Shown in pieces: positions 50,294 through 59,887 of a stretch of DNA of 64,000 nt. The stretch spans positions 1 through 64,000 of the forward strand of contig CABXRG010000004.1 of the NCBI GenBank assembly GCA_902514615.1. The letters run 5' to 3'. Origin of the DNA: an uncultured Bacteroidota bacterium (GTDB lineage: Bacteria > Bacteroidota > Bacteroidia > Flavobacteriales > Flavobacteriaceae). The notes beneath the pieces are model-generated. The model made no database searches. It was not told the DNA's origin and saw nothing but the letters and a program-made list of their open reading frames with translations. Numbering within the stretch: position 1 is the stretch's first letter; each line of letters starts with the position of its first letter. The position numbers and the translations under genes are program-made.

Positions 50294-51649
50294 TTGAGTA
50301 ACATAAGTAATTCGATAATAAAATTTGAGGAAATGTTGAAGACTAACACCGTCTTTTACTTTGATTCTTCTGACTTCATCAATATTTCTCATCATTATAT
50401 TGATCAAGCTAACTTTTCTCTCGCTGATAAAGCTATTAAAATGGGGCTAGATCAACATCCCAATAATATAGACTTAATGCTATTAAACTCTGAATTACTC
50501 ATTTTCAATTCTAATTATAAAGATGCATATAAAATACTAAACTTTGTTGAAGAGATTGATCCAGAGAATAGAGAAGTTTACTTACAAAAAGCAACTATTT
50601 ACTCTAAAAACAACTTAAGTGAAGAGGCTATTGATATTTTAAAAAGAGCTCTAACATTCATAGATGATAAATTAGAGATATGGAATATGATAGCAATGGA
50701 GTTTCTTCTATTAGAAGATTTTGAGTCTGCAATTCCATTTTTTAAAAAATGTCTAGACTATGATAACGAAGATTATCAGTCTTTGTATAATCTTATCTTT
50801 TGTTATGAGAATTTAGGAATGATAGAAGAGTCAATAAGTGAATTAAGTTCTGTATTGGAAAAAAGGCCTTATTCCAAAATTGCATGGCATCAAATTGGAA
50901 AAATATACAACAAACAAGAAAAGTTTAAAGAAGCTGTCTCAGCTTTTGATTTTGCAATTATATCTGATGATCAATTTGTTTCAGCATATATAGAAAAGGC
51001 AAAAGTATTAGAAAAGATTGGAAGGTTTAATGAAGCACTAGAAAATTTTAGACTGTCAATAGAATTAAGTGAACCAAATTCTTACATATACTTTAGAATA
51101 GCTAAATGTTATAGAAAAATAAATAATAAGAAATTATTTCTAGACTTTATTAAAAATGCAGTGAGAGAAGAGCCTGGAAATGAAAAAGCATGGATATATC
51201 TAATAAAATATTATATAAAAAATAAAAATCTGAGACAAGCTAAGTATCTGGCTTCAAAAGCACTTAATAATAATCACAATAGTATTAAGATAATAGAGTT
51301 AAACGCAATAATTGCCAGAGAAACAGATGATATAGGAGCAGCTGTAAAGTTCTATAAACAAATTCTAGATTTCAAAGAAAACTTACCATGGAAGGTATGG
51401 AAGGGTTTACTTAGATCTTTAATTGAAATTGAGGAATGGACAGAGCTTTTAAGATTAAGTTTAAGAGCTAAGAAACATTACCCAAACAAAGCTTTTTTAG
51501 ACTTCACAATTAGTGGTTGTTTATTAAAAAATGGAAAATTAAATGAAGCAATTTATTTTTATCAAAGTGGTAAAAAAACTTGTCAACTTCCAGAAAAATT
51601 AATCAAATCATTTCCAGAATTCACAGAAAACAAGACCTTATTAGTCTAA
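50294..51649 (+). CDS. Tetratricopeptide repeat protein, 451 residues
   Basis: Helical repeats run through the whole length, with units such as DLMLLNSELLIFNSNYKDAYKIL, AYIEKAKVLEKIGRFNEALENF and AWHQIGKIYNKQEKFKEAVSAF, about ten to twelve in all. No signal peptide. Start is a TTG at 50294. It stands between the LptA-like gene and the DUF368 gene, with 19 bases to the latter. A scaffold role is likely; the partner is unknown. Confidence 0.85.
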   Translation: MSNISNSIIKFEEMLKTNTVFYFDSSDFINISHHYIDQANFSLADKAIKMGLDQHPNNIDLMLLNSELLIFNSNYKDAYKILNFVEEIDPENREVYLQKATIYSKNNLSEEAIDILKRALTFIDDKLEIWNMIAMEFLLLEDFESAIPFFKKCLDYDNEDYQSLYNLIFCYENLGMIEESISELSSVLEKRPYSKIAWHQIGKIYNKQEKFKEAVSAFDFAIISDDQFVSAYIEKAKVLEKIGRFNEALENFRLSIELSEPNSYIYFRIAKCYRKINNKKLFLDFIKNAVREEPGNEKAWIYLIKYYIKNKNLRQAKYLASKALNNNHNSIKIIELNAIIARETDDIGAAVKFYKQILDFKENLPWKVWKGLLRSLIEIEEWTELLRLSLRAKKHYPNKAFLDFTISGCLLKNGKLNEAIYFYQSGKKTCQLPEKLIKSFPEFTENKTLLV

Positions 51650-51668
51650 TTTTTGTTAAATTAAAAAG

Positions 51669-52616
51669 ATGCTAAGTAATTATTTTTTACTTTTTCTTAA
51701 GGGCCTTGCTATGGGTGCTGTCAATAAAATTCCCGGAGTTTCTGGTGGGACTGTGGCTTTTATTACAGGAATATATGAGGACATTATAAACTCTATTAAA
51801 AAAATTAATTTTAATTCATTTAAAATTTTATTTACTAAAGGATTTAAATCTTTTTACTTAGAAATTAATGGCAAATTTTTGACTATTATTTTTTCAGGAG
51901 TAATAGCCAGTTTTTTTACGGTATCGCTAATCTTAGACAAACTAATTCAAGAATATGAGGTTAATGTTTTTGGAATGTTTTTCGGAATGATACTTGGATC
52001 ATTTTATGTGATTTATCATCAATTAGAAAAAATTAATATTAAAACTTTTACGGGAATAATTATTGGATTATTAATCGGTTTATTGATAAGTTTTGCAGAT
52101 AATATTCAATTGGCAGATTCAAATTTGATAATTTTCTTTTCGGGAGTAATTGCTATTTCGGGGATGATATTACCAGGACTATCTGGCTCATACCTCCTAC
52201 TTCTTATGGGAAATTACACTCTAATAATGGTAGATTCCGTTAATGCTCTTTACTTCACATTAATTGAGATAATTTCATTTAATTTTGAATTTATCAATGA
52301 TCCTGAAAGACTATATCTATTAAAAATTCTAATATTATTCACTACTGGATCTGTATTGGGATTGATCTTTTTTTCAAACATTTTAAGCAGTTTATTAAAA
52401 AACTTTAAATCTATTACAATATCAATTATAGTTGGTTTTATAGCTGGTTCACTTTTAGGTGTTTGGCCCTGGAAAAATGTGGATTTAAATGGTGAAACAT
52501 CTTTATTCTTTCCAGACTTAGCACTAAGCGAGACTTGGGTTACATTATTTTATCTTTTTATTGGTATTTTGTTTGTAGTTTTATTAGAAAGATTCGCTCG
52601 AAACATTGAAAAATAA
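51669..52616 (+). CDS. DUF368 membrane protein
   Basis: Polytopic protein with about eight hydrophobic segments. The opening LKGLAMGAVNKIPGVSGGTVAFITGIYEDII (about 9-40) is the family signature, repeated in a similar form by GMILPGLSGSYLLLLMGNY (about 166-184), which suggests an internal duplication. Members are now linked to undecaprenyl-phosphate/lipid carrier translocation, which I state as family knowledge only. It overlaps aroE by 11 bases. Confidence 0.9.
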   Translation: MLSNYFLLFLKGLAMGAVNKIPGVSGGTVAFITGIYEDIINSIKKINFNSFKILFTKGFKSFYLEINGKFLTIIFSGVIASFFTVSLILDKLIQEYEVNVFGMFFGMILGSFYVIYHQLEKINIKTFTGIIIGLLIGLLISFADNIQLADSNLIIFFSGVIAISGMILPGLSGSYLLLLMGNYTLIMVDSVNALYFTLIEIISFNFEFINDPERLYLLKILILFTTGSVLGLIFFSNILSSLLKNFKSITISIIVGFIAGSLLGVWPWKNVDLNGETSLFFPDLALSETWVTLFYLFIGILFVVLLERFARNIEK

Positions 52617-53355
52617 AAAACAGTTCGGTTTAATTGGAAAAAACATAGAGTATTCATTTTCCAGAAATTTTTTTTCAGAAAAATTTAATTCTAATCAAAA
52701 ATATTCTGATTATGATTACAAAAACTATGATATTAAATCTATTGATCAGGTTGAGAGTGTTTTTAATCAAAAAAATATTAGTGGATTAAATGTTACTATA
52801 CCCTACAAAGAGAATATTATTGAGTTTTTAGATAAAATATCAGAACAATCAAAAGAAATTGGTTCTGTAAATACTATCTGTTTTGAAAATGGAAAAAAAG
52901 TTGGCTACAATACAGATATATATGGTTTTGAGAAATCATTAAAGGAAAATAAAATAGAAAATATAGACAGTGTTATGATCCTTGGCACTGGTGGGTCAGC
53001 CAAAACAGTTGCTTACTTCTGTAAAAGAAATGGTATTGCTTATAATCATGTATCAAGACGGATATCAAAATCCAATCTTATATATCAAAATCTTATTGAA
53101 GATAATTTTTTAAATAAAGTATTGATTGTTAACTGTACACCTATTGGCACTTTTCCAAAAGTAAATGAGTCTCCTAAATTACCTTATGAATTAATTAATA
53201 ATGAATGTATATTTTTTGATTTAGTTTACAATCCATCTGAAACTCTTTTTTTGAGAAAAGGTAAAGAGATAGGCTGTAAAACTTTAAATGGCTCCAAAAT
53301 GCTAAGATTTCAAGCCGAGAAGTCATTTGAATTATGGACAAAAACATTCAAATAG
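52606..53355 (+). CDS. aroE: Shikimate dehydrogenase
   Basis: Reduces 3-dehydroshikimate in the aromatic pathway. FGLIGKNIEYSFSRNFF (about 7-23) is the shikimate-binding start (SxS), GLNVTIPYKENI holds the catalytic Lys (about 68), NTDIYGFEKSL follows, and MILGTGGSAKTVAYF (about 124-138) is the NADP loop. 249 residues, slightly short. Start is TTG at 52606, inside the DUF368 end. Confidence 0.94.
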   Translation: MKNKKQFGLIGKNIEYSFSRNFFSEKFNSNQKYSDYDYKNYDIKSIDQVESVFNQKNISGLNVTIPYKENIIEFLDKISEQSKEIGSVNTICFENGKKVGYNTDIYGFEKSLKENKIENIDSVMILGTGGSAKTVAYFCKRNGIAYNHVSRRISKSNLIYQNLIEDNFLNKVLIVNCTPIGTFPKVNESPKLPYELINNECIFFDLVYNPSETLFLRKGKEIGCKTLNGSKMLRFQAEKSFELWTKTFK

Positions 53356-53409
53356 GATTGCAATTTTTTTTTGTTAATTTTAGTAAATAATAATTTCAAA
53401 TAAAACTTA

Positions 53410-55362
53410 ATGAAAGACTCGAATAAAAAATCGAAAAAGTCTTCATCGGATTCTAAGGATCCAGTTAAAAAGATAATTCCTGAAATGCCAAAGGACAAAA
53501 GGACTAAGGCGTACAAGGATTGGGTGAAGCAATATGGTGATCAAGAAACAGATTCTAAAATTATACCTGAAATGCCAAAGGACAAAAGGACTAAGGCGTA
53601 CAAGGATTGGGTGAAGCAATATGGTGGTCAAGAATCTTCTTCAAAAAAGACATCTAAAAAAGTAAAAAAATCAAAAGTTGCTGAAGTAAAAAAGACAAAG
53701 AATAAAGCCAGCAAAACAAATCTGGGAGATTTGATCACTTCTTTTGTTGATTTTATAAATTCTGAAGAGTGGTTTCAAAAAAGAAAAGAAATTGAAGAGT
53801 TAAGGTCTAAAATAAATTTATCACTAAAAAAGACAGATTCTGAATCTGAAGAATCAAGATTACTCAAATCGACATTTTTTCAAACACTAAAAAATTACTC
53901 ACATAAAAAGAGAAAATATTTTAGCGAATTAAGTTCAAACCAACAGCAAAATCTTGTAATAAGACAAGAATTAATTGTTAAAATTAAAGAACTAATAGTT
54001 GTTGATAAAAATCCTAATAGTTTATATTCAAAATTTAAAATTCTTAAAGAACAGTGGCACAATACAGGCCAAGTTCCAATTATAGAAAGAAATAATATTT
54101 GGGAAACTTATAGACACCATGTTGGAAAATTCTATGACTTTCTTCATCTTAACCGTGATCTTAGAGATCTTGATTACAAACATAATTATGAAGAGAAATT
54201 AAAGATCATAGAAAGAGCTGAAAAATTAGATGAAATTGATGATATAATTAAAGCTTCAAGAGACCTTAATGACTTACATAGGCTTTGGAAGAATGAACTA
54301 GGTCCAGTAGCAAGAGAACATAGTGATGACTTATGGTCCAGATTTCAAACAGCCTCTCATAAAATTCATTCTAAAAGACAAGACTTTCAGAAAGAGATTT
54401 CAAGTGTTCAACAAGTAAATTTTGAAAAAAAACAGAATGTGATTGTTAAAATGAGAGAGCTTACCTCATCGATGCCAAGTTCCCATTCTGATTGGCAAAA
54501 TAGAATTAAAGATTTTGAAAAATTAAAAGTTGAATTTCAAAACATAAAAAATCTTCAAAAAAATAAGAATAAAAAGAGTTGGAATGACTTTAGAATAGCG
54601 ACTAAAGCTTTTAACACAGCCAAGAATGATTTTTATAAAAATCAGAAAAAAGAACTTAAGAAAAGCATAGATATAAAGAAAGCGCTTGTTGAAGAAGTTA
54701 AAAATATTATTGAAAAAAATAAAATTGCTGAAAACTCTGGTAGAGTTAAAATGATTCAAGAAGAGTGGAAAAAAGTAGGATATCTTCCACGTAAAATTTC
54801 TAATTCTTTATGGGATGAGTTTAAACCATTAGTTAACAGATACTATGATATTTTAAAATCAGGTGCAATTAATTTGAACGTTGATGAACAAAAGTTATAC
54901 GATAAAAAGTCTAAGTTTATTGATAAAATTAAGTTCACAAAAAAGAAATATACTGTTGAAGAAATTAAAGAAACATTTAACTTAATGATTTCAGAATGGA
55001 ATGAAATGGAGCAACTTAATAAGAATTCTTCAAATATTCTTAACAGTAATCTACTCAAGAAAATATCATCTACTATTAAATCATTAGAAATAGAACCAAA
55101 AGAAAAAAATAATTTAATTTTTGATTTTGAGCTTGAATTATCAAAATCTGATTCTGGGGAGCTAAATAAAAAAATTCAGTTTATTAAACGTAAAATATCA
55201 GATCTTGAAGATGAATCAAACCAATTTCAAAATAATTTAGAATTTTTCTCTAGCTCAAGTAGTGATAACCCATTGTTTAAGAATGTTTCAACTAAAATTG
55301 AGTCATTTAATGAGAAAATTGCATTCTGGAGAGGAAGGTTGAATCAAATTAACAAGGTTTAA
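53410..55362 (+). CDS. DUF349 domain-containing protein with N-terminal tandem repeats
   Basis: 650 residues, Lys-rich. The N-terminal 100 residues are low-complexity, with two copies of the IIPEMPKDKRTKAYKDW segment spaced 29 residues apart. From about 105 onward come repeats of the DUF349 pattern, each near 70 residues with a conserved Trp, as in LKEQWHNTGQVPIIERNNIWETYR, LHRLWKNELGPVAREHSDDLWSRF and IQEEWKKVGYLPRKISNSLWDEF. These form helical bundles; the family has no firm function. It ends just before the deformylase gene on the opposite strand. Confidence 0.88.
   Translation: MKDSNKKSKKSSSDSKDPVKKIIPEMPKDKRTKAYKDWVKQYGDQETDSKIIPEMPKDKRTKAYKDWVKQYGGQESSSKKTSKKVKKSKVAEVKKTKNKASKTNLGDLITSFVDFINSEEWFQKRKEIEELRSKINLSLKKTDSESEESRLLKSTFFQTLKNYSHKKRKYFSELSSNQQQNLVIRQELIVKIKELIVVDKNPNSLYSKFKILKEQWHNTGQVPIIERNNIWETYRHHVGKFYDFLHLNRDLRDLDYKHNYEEKLKIIERAEKLDEIDDIIKASRDLNDLHRLWKNELGPVAREHSDDLWSRFQTASHKIHSKRQDFQKEISSVQQVNFEKKQNVIVKMRELTSSMPSSHSDWQNRIKDFEKLKVEFQNIKNLQKNKNKKSWNDFRIATKAFNTAKNDFYKNQKKELKKSIDIKKALVEEVKNIIEKNKIAENSGRVKMIQEEWKKVGYLPRKISNSLWDEFKPLVNRYYDILKSGAINLNVDEQKLYDKKSKFIDKIKFTKKKYTVEEIKETFNLMISEWNEMEQLNKNSSNILNSNLLKKISSTIKSLEIEPKEKNNLIFDFELELSKSDSGELNKKIQFIKRKISDLEDESNQFQNNLEFFSSSSSDNPLFKNVSTKIESFNEKIAFWRGRLNQINKV
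53479..53634 (+). repeat. Near-perfect 69-base tandem repeat in the DUF349 gene
   Basis: The block at 53479-53547 recurs at 53566-53634 with a single A/G difference (Asp to Gly codon) and a period of 87 bases, 29 codons. Synonymous codon choices are identical, so the duplication is recent or kept uniform by recombination. Copy-number change would keep the reading frame. Confidence 0.85.
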
Positions 55363-55363
55363 T

Positions 55364-55939
55364 TTACTCTTTGTTAGGGAATCTCATTTTATATTTTACT
55401 TCAATATCTCCACTTGATATTAGATTAAGCTCCTGTTTAAGTAATTTTCTTTTTTTGTAGGAAAGCTTATCAGTAAAAAGTGTACCCTGAAGATGATCAT
55501 ACTCATGTTGAATAACCCTTGCTATTATACCAGAGCACTTCATTTGGTGAGGTTTTAAATTTTCATCTAAGAAATTAATTTTAAGTTTTTCTTTCCTCAC
55601 TACATTTTCTGATATATTAGGAATACTAAGGCAACCCTCTGGATAGACAAAATTAACACCTGTCTCACTTATAATTTTTGGATTAATAAATACTTGTTTC
55701 ATATTTATTAATTCTTGATCATTAAAATTTTCTTCATCTTTAAAATAAGAAAAATCAGCAACAAAAATTGCTTTTGAAATTCCTATTTGGGGAGCTGCAA
55801 TTCCGACTCCACTTGCATTATACATAGTTTCCCAAAGATCATCGATCAAGGGCTTTAAAATATTGAGCTCACTAGAGCTAAACTTACTTGCCTTTAGTTT
55901 AAGAATTGGATCTCCATATGCAACAATTGGGACAATCAT
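55364..55939 (-). CDS. def: Peptide deformylase
   Basis: Removes the formyl group from new proteins. The three motifs are present: GVGIAAPQIG (about 44-53), EGCLSIP with the metal Cys (about 101-107) and QHEYDHLQG with the HExxH His pair (about 147-155). 191 residues, standard. Overlaps the YqgF gene by 4 bases. Convergent with the DUF349 gene. Confidence 0.97.
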   Translation of the reverse strand: MIVPIVAYGDPILKLKASKFSSSELNILKPLIDDLWETMYNASGVGIAAPQIGISKAIFVADFSYFKDEENFNDQELINMKQVFINPKIISETGVNFVYPEGCLSIPNISENVVRKEKLKINFLDENLKPHQMKCSGIIARVIQHEYDHLQGTLFTDKLSYKKRKLLKQELNLISSGDIEVKYKMRFPNKE

Positions 55940-56367
55940 TTATTTGTTTTAATTAGATAAGACTCCAGAATCAAAGATGCACTAATTTTATCTATAATTG
56001 ATTTATTCATTCTGCTTTTTTGGTTAATGCCAGATTGTCTAACAATTAAATTAGATATTTTAGAAGTATATCTTTCATCAATCCTGTCAATTATAATATC
56101 AGGAAAGATAGATGTTAAAGATTTAATAAATAGGACTATGTCATCTTCCAGCTTATGTACTTGATTATTCAATTTTAGTGGCTTACCAATAATTACTCTT
56201 TCAATTTTCTCATTTGGAATTAACTCTTTTAAATAAATGATTAATTTATCTGTTTCAATTGTATCCAAGGGAAAAGAAATAATTTTATTATAATCAGATA
56301 TGGATATACCTGTTCTCTTTTTTCCGTAATCAATTCCAATGTATTTTGTATTCTGGTTATTTAACAA
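55936..56367 (-). CDS. Holliday junction resolvase-like protein YqgF (RuvX)
   Basis: RNase H-fold nuclease, 143 residues, linked to pre-16S rRNA processing. IGIDYGKKRTGISISD (about 11-26) gives the first catalytic Asp, IVIGKPL-like RVIIGKPLKLN the second strand, and DERYTSKISN and DKISASLILESYL close the active site. Overlaps def by 4 bases; shares its transcript. Divergent from tsaC. Confidence 0.93.
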   Translation of the reverse strand: MLNNQNTKYIGIDYGKKRTGISISDYNKIISFPLDTIETDKLIIYLKELIPNEKIERVIIGKPLKLNNQVHKLEDDIVLFIKSLTSIFPDIIIDRIDERYTSKISNLIVRQSGINQKSRMNKSIIDKISASLILESYLIKTNK

Positions 56368-56445
56368 GATTCTAACTTTTTGAATATTTTAATTAAAGGC
56401 CTTTAGAATTAAATTCAATACTTTTACGTGTAAAATTATCAAAAA

Positions 56446-57000
56446 TTGAATAACGAAATCATAAATGCATTAAATGTCCTAAAATTAGAAGGAACAATTT
56501 TATGTCCAACTGATACAATTTGGGGTATAAGTTGTGATGCATTATCTGATGTTGCTGTTGAAAAAATTTTTAAAATCAAGAAAAGAAACCCGAATAAACC
56601 CTTGATATGTTTAGCTTCAAGTTTTGAAATGATTGAAGAGTATGCTTCACTGGTTAAAGTTGATGAGCTTGAAGATATTTCCAAAGAATTGCCAACTACA
56701 TTTATTTTTGAAAATCCTAAGAAAATTTCAAAATATGTAACTGGTGAAATGAATTCAATTGCATTTAGAGTTCCTAACAATGATTTTTGCATTGATTTAA
56801 TAGACTCTTTTGGTAGACCTATCGTATCAACTTCAGCTAATATATCCAAGGATAAAATTCCTTCAAATTTTAGTGAAATAAATTCTAAAATAAAAAACAA
56901 AGTTGATTACATAGTTAAACATGAAAAAAATAAAAATTCTTTTGTTACATCAAGAATTTTAAGAATAAAAGAAGATGGAAGTTTTATAACATTAAGATGA
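56446..57000 (+). CDS. Threonylcarbamoyl-AMP synthase family protein (TsaC/YrdC)
   Basis: Makes the precursor of the t6A37 tRNA modification. ILCPTDTIWGISCDA (about 18-32) is the family motif, followed by KIKKRNPNKPLICLAS and the closing RPIVSTSANIS. 184 residues, so the short YrdC form without the Sua5 tail. Start is TTG at 56446. Its stop overlaps the next start by 4 bases. Confidence 0.94.
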   Translation: MNNEIINALNVLKLEGTILCPTDTIWGISCDALSDVAVEKIFKIKKRNPNKPLICLASSFEMIEEYASLVKVDELEDISKELPTTFIFENPKKISKYVTGEMNSIAFRVPNNDFCIDLIDSFGRPIVSTSANISKDKIPSNFSEINSKIKNKVDYIVKHEKNKNSFVTSRILRIKEDGSFITLR

Positions 57001-58436
57001 AATCATACTCAAAAAACATATTTAACTCTCTTGATCTTGATATTTTTAAGATTATATCTAATTCAGCTGATGAATTAAATATTGAAACATATGTAGTGGG
57101 AGGTTTTGTGAGAGATTTAGTTCTAAATAGATCAATAAAAAAAGATATTGATATTATGTGTGTTGGGTCAGGCATTGATTTAGCTAAATCTGTTCAAAAA
57201 AAAATCAATCCAAAAGGAAAAGTAAATATTTTTAAAAGATATGGTACAGCAATGATAATACATGGTGATTATCAAATTGAATTTGTTGGATCTAGAAAGG
57301 AATCATATTCAAAAGATAGCAGAAATCCTAGTGTTGAACCTGGTGACTTTATGGATGATATGTTAAGAAGGGATTTTACTATAAATACTTTAGCTATAAT
57401 TTTAAATAAGGGACAATATGGAGAGTTAGTTGATACCTTTAAAGGACTAAGTGATATAGAAAAAAAGGTTATCGTAACTCCAACAGAACCTAATAAAACT
57501 TTTTCTGATGATCCTCTAAGGATGCTTAGAGCAATTAGGTTTGCTTGTCAACTAAATTTTAAAATTGATCAGAATACTATAGATTCAATAATAGAAAACT
57601 CTTATAGACTAAACATACTTTCTCCAGAGAGAATTTCAGATGAAATCAATAAAATTTTAATGAGTGATAAACCTTCAATAGGATTTAAAAATCTTGAAAA
57701 AATGAAGCTTTTACAGGAAATAATTCCAGAGCTAATTGATTTAAAGGGTGTTGAAGAAGTTGAAGGACAGAAACACAAAGACAATTTTTATCATACGCTT
57801 GAAGTAGTTGATAATATATCAGAAAAAACAAATAATCTTTGGCTTAGATGGGCCGCACTTCTTCATGATGTTGGTAAAGCACCAACTAAAAAATTTGACA
57901 CCAAAATTGGATGGACTTTTCACGGTCACGAGTATATTGGATCAAAAATGGTGAAAACTATATTTAAAAGACTTAATCTTCCACTTAACGAAACCCTAAA
58001 ATATGTCCAAAAGATTGTTATGATGAGCTCTAGACCCATTGTAATTTCTGAAGATATAGCGACAGACTCAGCAGTCAGAAGATTAATTTATGATTCAGGA
58101 AATTCAATTGATGATTTACTTACTCTTTGTGAAGCAGATATAACCACCAAAAACATTAAAAAATCTGTAAAGTATCAAAATAACTTTAAGGTTGTTAGAA
58201 ATAAAATAAAAGACGTTGAGGAAAGAGATAGTATAAGAAATTTTCAACCTCCAATAACTGGAGAAATCATAATGAAAAATTTCAATATTGGACCATGTAA
58301 AGAAATAGGAATTATAAAGGAGAAAATCAAAAATGCTATTCTTGATGGTGACATTCTTAATGACTATGATGAGGCATTTGAATTAATGATCAAAATTGGA
58401 GAATTAATAGGATTAAAAAATGAAGAGAATATATAA
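56997..58436 (+). CDS. tRNA nucleotidyltransferase / poly(A) polymerase family with HD domain
   Basis: Adds CCA to tRNA, needed here because neither tRNA in the window encodes CCA. GGFVRDLVLNRSIKKDIDIMCVG (about 33-55) holds the catalytic DxD, RRDFTINTLAI follows, then DPLRMLRAIRFACQLN. The C-terminal part has HDVGKAP and HGHEYIG, an HD phosphohydrolase domain like the E. coli enzyme. 479 residues. Overlaps ctaA by 17 bases. Confidence 0.95.
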   Translation: MKSYSKNIFNSLDLDIFKIISNSADELNIETYVVGGFVRDLVLNRSIKKDIDIMCVGSGIDLAKSVQKKINPKGKVNIFKRYGTAMIIHGDYQIEFVGSRKESYSKDSRNPSVEPGDFMDDMLRRDFTINTLAIILNKGQYGELVDTFKGLSDIEKKVIVTPTEPNKTFSDDPLRMLRAIRFACQLNFKIDQNTIDSIIENSYRLNILSPERISDEINKILMSDKPSIGFKNLEKMKLLQEIIPELIDLKGVEEVEGQKHKDNFYHTLEVVDNISEKTNNLWLRWAALLHDVGKAPTKKFDTKIGWTFHGHEYIGSKMVKTIFKRLNLPLNETLKYVQKIVMMSSRPIVISEDIATDSAVRRLIYDSGNSIDDLLTLCEADITTKNIKKSVKYQNNFKVVRNKIKDVEERDSIRNFQPPITGEIIMKNFNIGPCKEIGIIKEKIKNAILDGDILNDYDEAFELMIKIGELIGLKNEENI

Positions 58437-59445
58437 TCTTACAACTATTTCTATAATAATAGTATATCTAGTTATTTTAGCTGGAGGTATTGTTAGGATG
58501 ACTGGGAGTGGAATGGGATGTCCTGATTGGCCTAAATGTTTTGGCTTTTTAATACCACCTACAGAAAGATCTCAATTAGATTGGAAGTCTAATTATGAAT
58601 ATAATAAGAATCAAATAATTATTCTAAATAAGAGTCTGTTTTATGCAGTTGATAACTTTAAATCTCAAAAAGAATTTAATAATCATAACTGGGAAAAATA
58701 TACAAAGCATAATTATTCAAAGTTTAATGTTTATCATACATGGATTGAATACATCAATAGATTGATTGGGGCATTAGCCGGATTATCTGTTCTAATATTA
58801 TTTATCAACTCATTGAAGTTCCTTAAAAGAAAAAAAATTATTACTTTTTTATCTTTTTTATCATTGATTGCCATTTTATTTCAAGCTTGGTTAGGCAAAA
58901 CGGTAGTTGACAGTAATTTAACTGCAAGTACTATTACAATCCATATGCTAATGGCTATAGTTCTTTTATTCATCCTATTTTTAATATTAGCGATATCAAA
59001 ACCATTAAAGCCACCTGTATTACCTAAAAACATTTCAATATTAATATTAATTTCAATAGTGTTATTAATTATCCAAACACTTACTGGAACTGAGGTTAGA
59101 AAATTTATTGATATACAAATGGAAGTGTTTAATTATAATCAAAACCATAGATGGATTGAAAATATTACTAGTACTTTTAATTTTCACAGAAGTTTCTCTT
59201 GGGCAATTCTAATTATAAATAGTATAATCTTTTTTAGAATCAAAAAAATTAATTTAAAATCAAATATTATTTATTTAATTAACGCATTAATTTTTCTTCA
59301 AATACTATCTGGCATAGTTATGTACTACTTCCATTTTCCATTCACATCTCAACCAATACACTTGTTAATCTCAACATTGATTATTGGATTACAGTTTTAT
59401 TTTTTATCACTATATAATACAAAAACAAATGCAACTAAAATTTAG
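58420..59445 (+). CDS. Heme A synthase (CtaA/COX15 family)
   Basis: Converts heme O to heme A for cytochrome oxidase, in the inner membrane. GGIVRMTGSGMGCPDWPKCFG (about 22-42), NRLIGALAGLSVL and FHRSFSWAILI (heme-binding His) are typical, with about eight spans. 341 residues. Starts inside the cca-like gene end. Implies an aa3-type or related terminal oxidase. Confidence 0.93.
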   Translation: MKRIYNLTTISIIIVYLVILAGGIVRMTGSGMGCPDWPKCFGFLIPPTERSQLDWKSNYEYNKNQIIILNKSLFYAVDNFKSQKEFNNHNWEKYTKHNYSKFNVYHTWIEYINRLIGALAGLSVLILFINSLKFLKRKKIITFLSFLSLIAILFQAWLGKTVVDSNLTASTITIHMLMAIVLLFILFLILAISKPLKPPVLPKNISILILISIVLLIIQTLTGTEVRKFIDIQMEVFNYNQNHRWIENITSTFNFHRSFSWAILIINSIIFFRIKKINLKSNIIYLINALIFLQILSGIVMYYFHFPFTSQPIHLLISTLIIGLQFYFLSLYNTKTNATKI

Positions 59446-59887
59446 AATAATATTAAATGTTAAGGAAGATGTTCTCAGAGATATAGTCACTGATTCTGAC
59501 ACGACACTTCTTGAGTTCAGTAAAATTATATCAAGTGAGTTCGGGTTTGATTCAACAGAGATTTCAACATTTCATCATTCAAATGAAAATTGGGAGCAAT
59601 TGGATGAAATTAAAATTTTTAAAATTGATGATAAAGATGAAATCATGGATAATACTCTTATTTCTAATTTTTTTATTACAAAGGGCGATAAGCTTATTTA
59701 TATCTATGACTTTTTAAATTATTGGACCTTTTTTATTGAATTATATAATCTTGATGAATCTGTTCAAATGGATAAATACAAATGTGTAAATTCTGTAGGA
59801 AAGGTTCCTAAAACTGCACCTTTGGATATTTATGGTTCTGATAAAACTAACCAAGATATTGATTACGATGATAACCTATTAGATTAA
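59429..59887 (+). CDS. pRiA4b ORF-3-like family protein
   Basis: The start is placed at ATG 59429 (MQLKFRIIL), because the family begins with this strand and the upstream frame is inside ctaA. It has LQFRIILNVKEDVLRD-type strand, TLLEFSKIISSEFGFD and a C-terminal YDFLNYWTFFIELYNLDES typical of the IS1096-passenger/plasmid pRiA4b ORF-3 family, about 150 residues. Despite the plasmid name it is a stable chromosomal gene in Flavobacteriia, here overlapping ctaA by 17 bases and touching uvrB. Confidence 0.82.
   Translation: MQLKFRIILNVKEDVLRDIVTDSDTTLLEFSKIISSEFGFDSTEISTFHHSNENWEQLDEIKIFKIDDKDEIMDNTLISNFFITKGDKLIYIYDFLNYWTFFIELYNLDESVQMDKYKCVNSVGKVPKTAPLDIYGSDKTNQDIDYDDNLLD

Noticed and set aside
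59429-59887. Mobile-element origin, suggested by the IS1096-passenger/pRiA4b ORF-3 family name
   Set aside because: The gene is embedded with overlaps in a housekeeping operon, with no transposase, inverted ends or composition change nearby.
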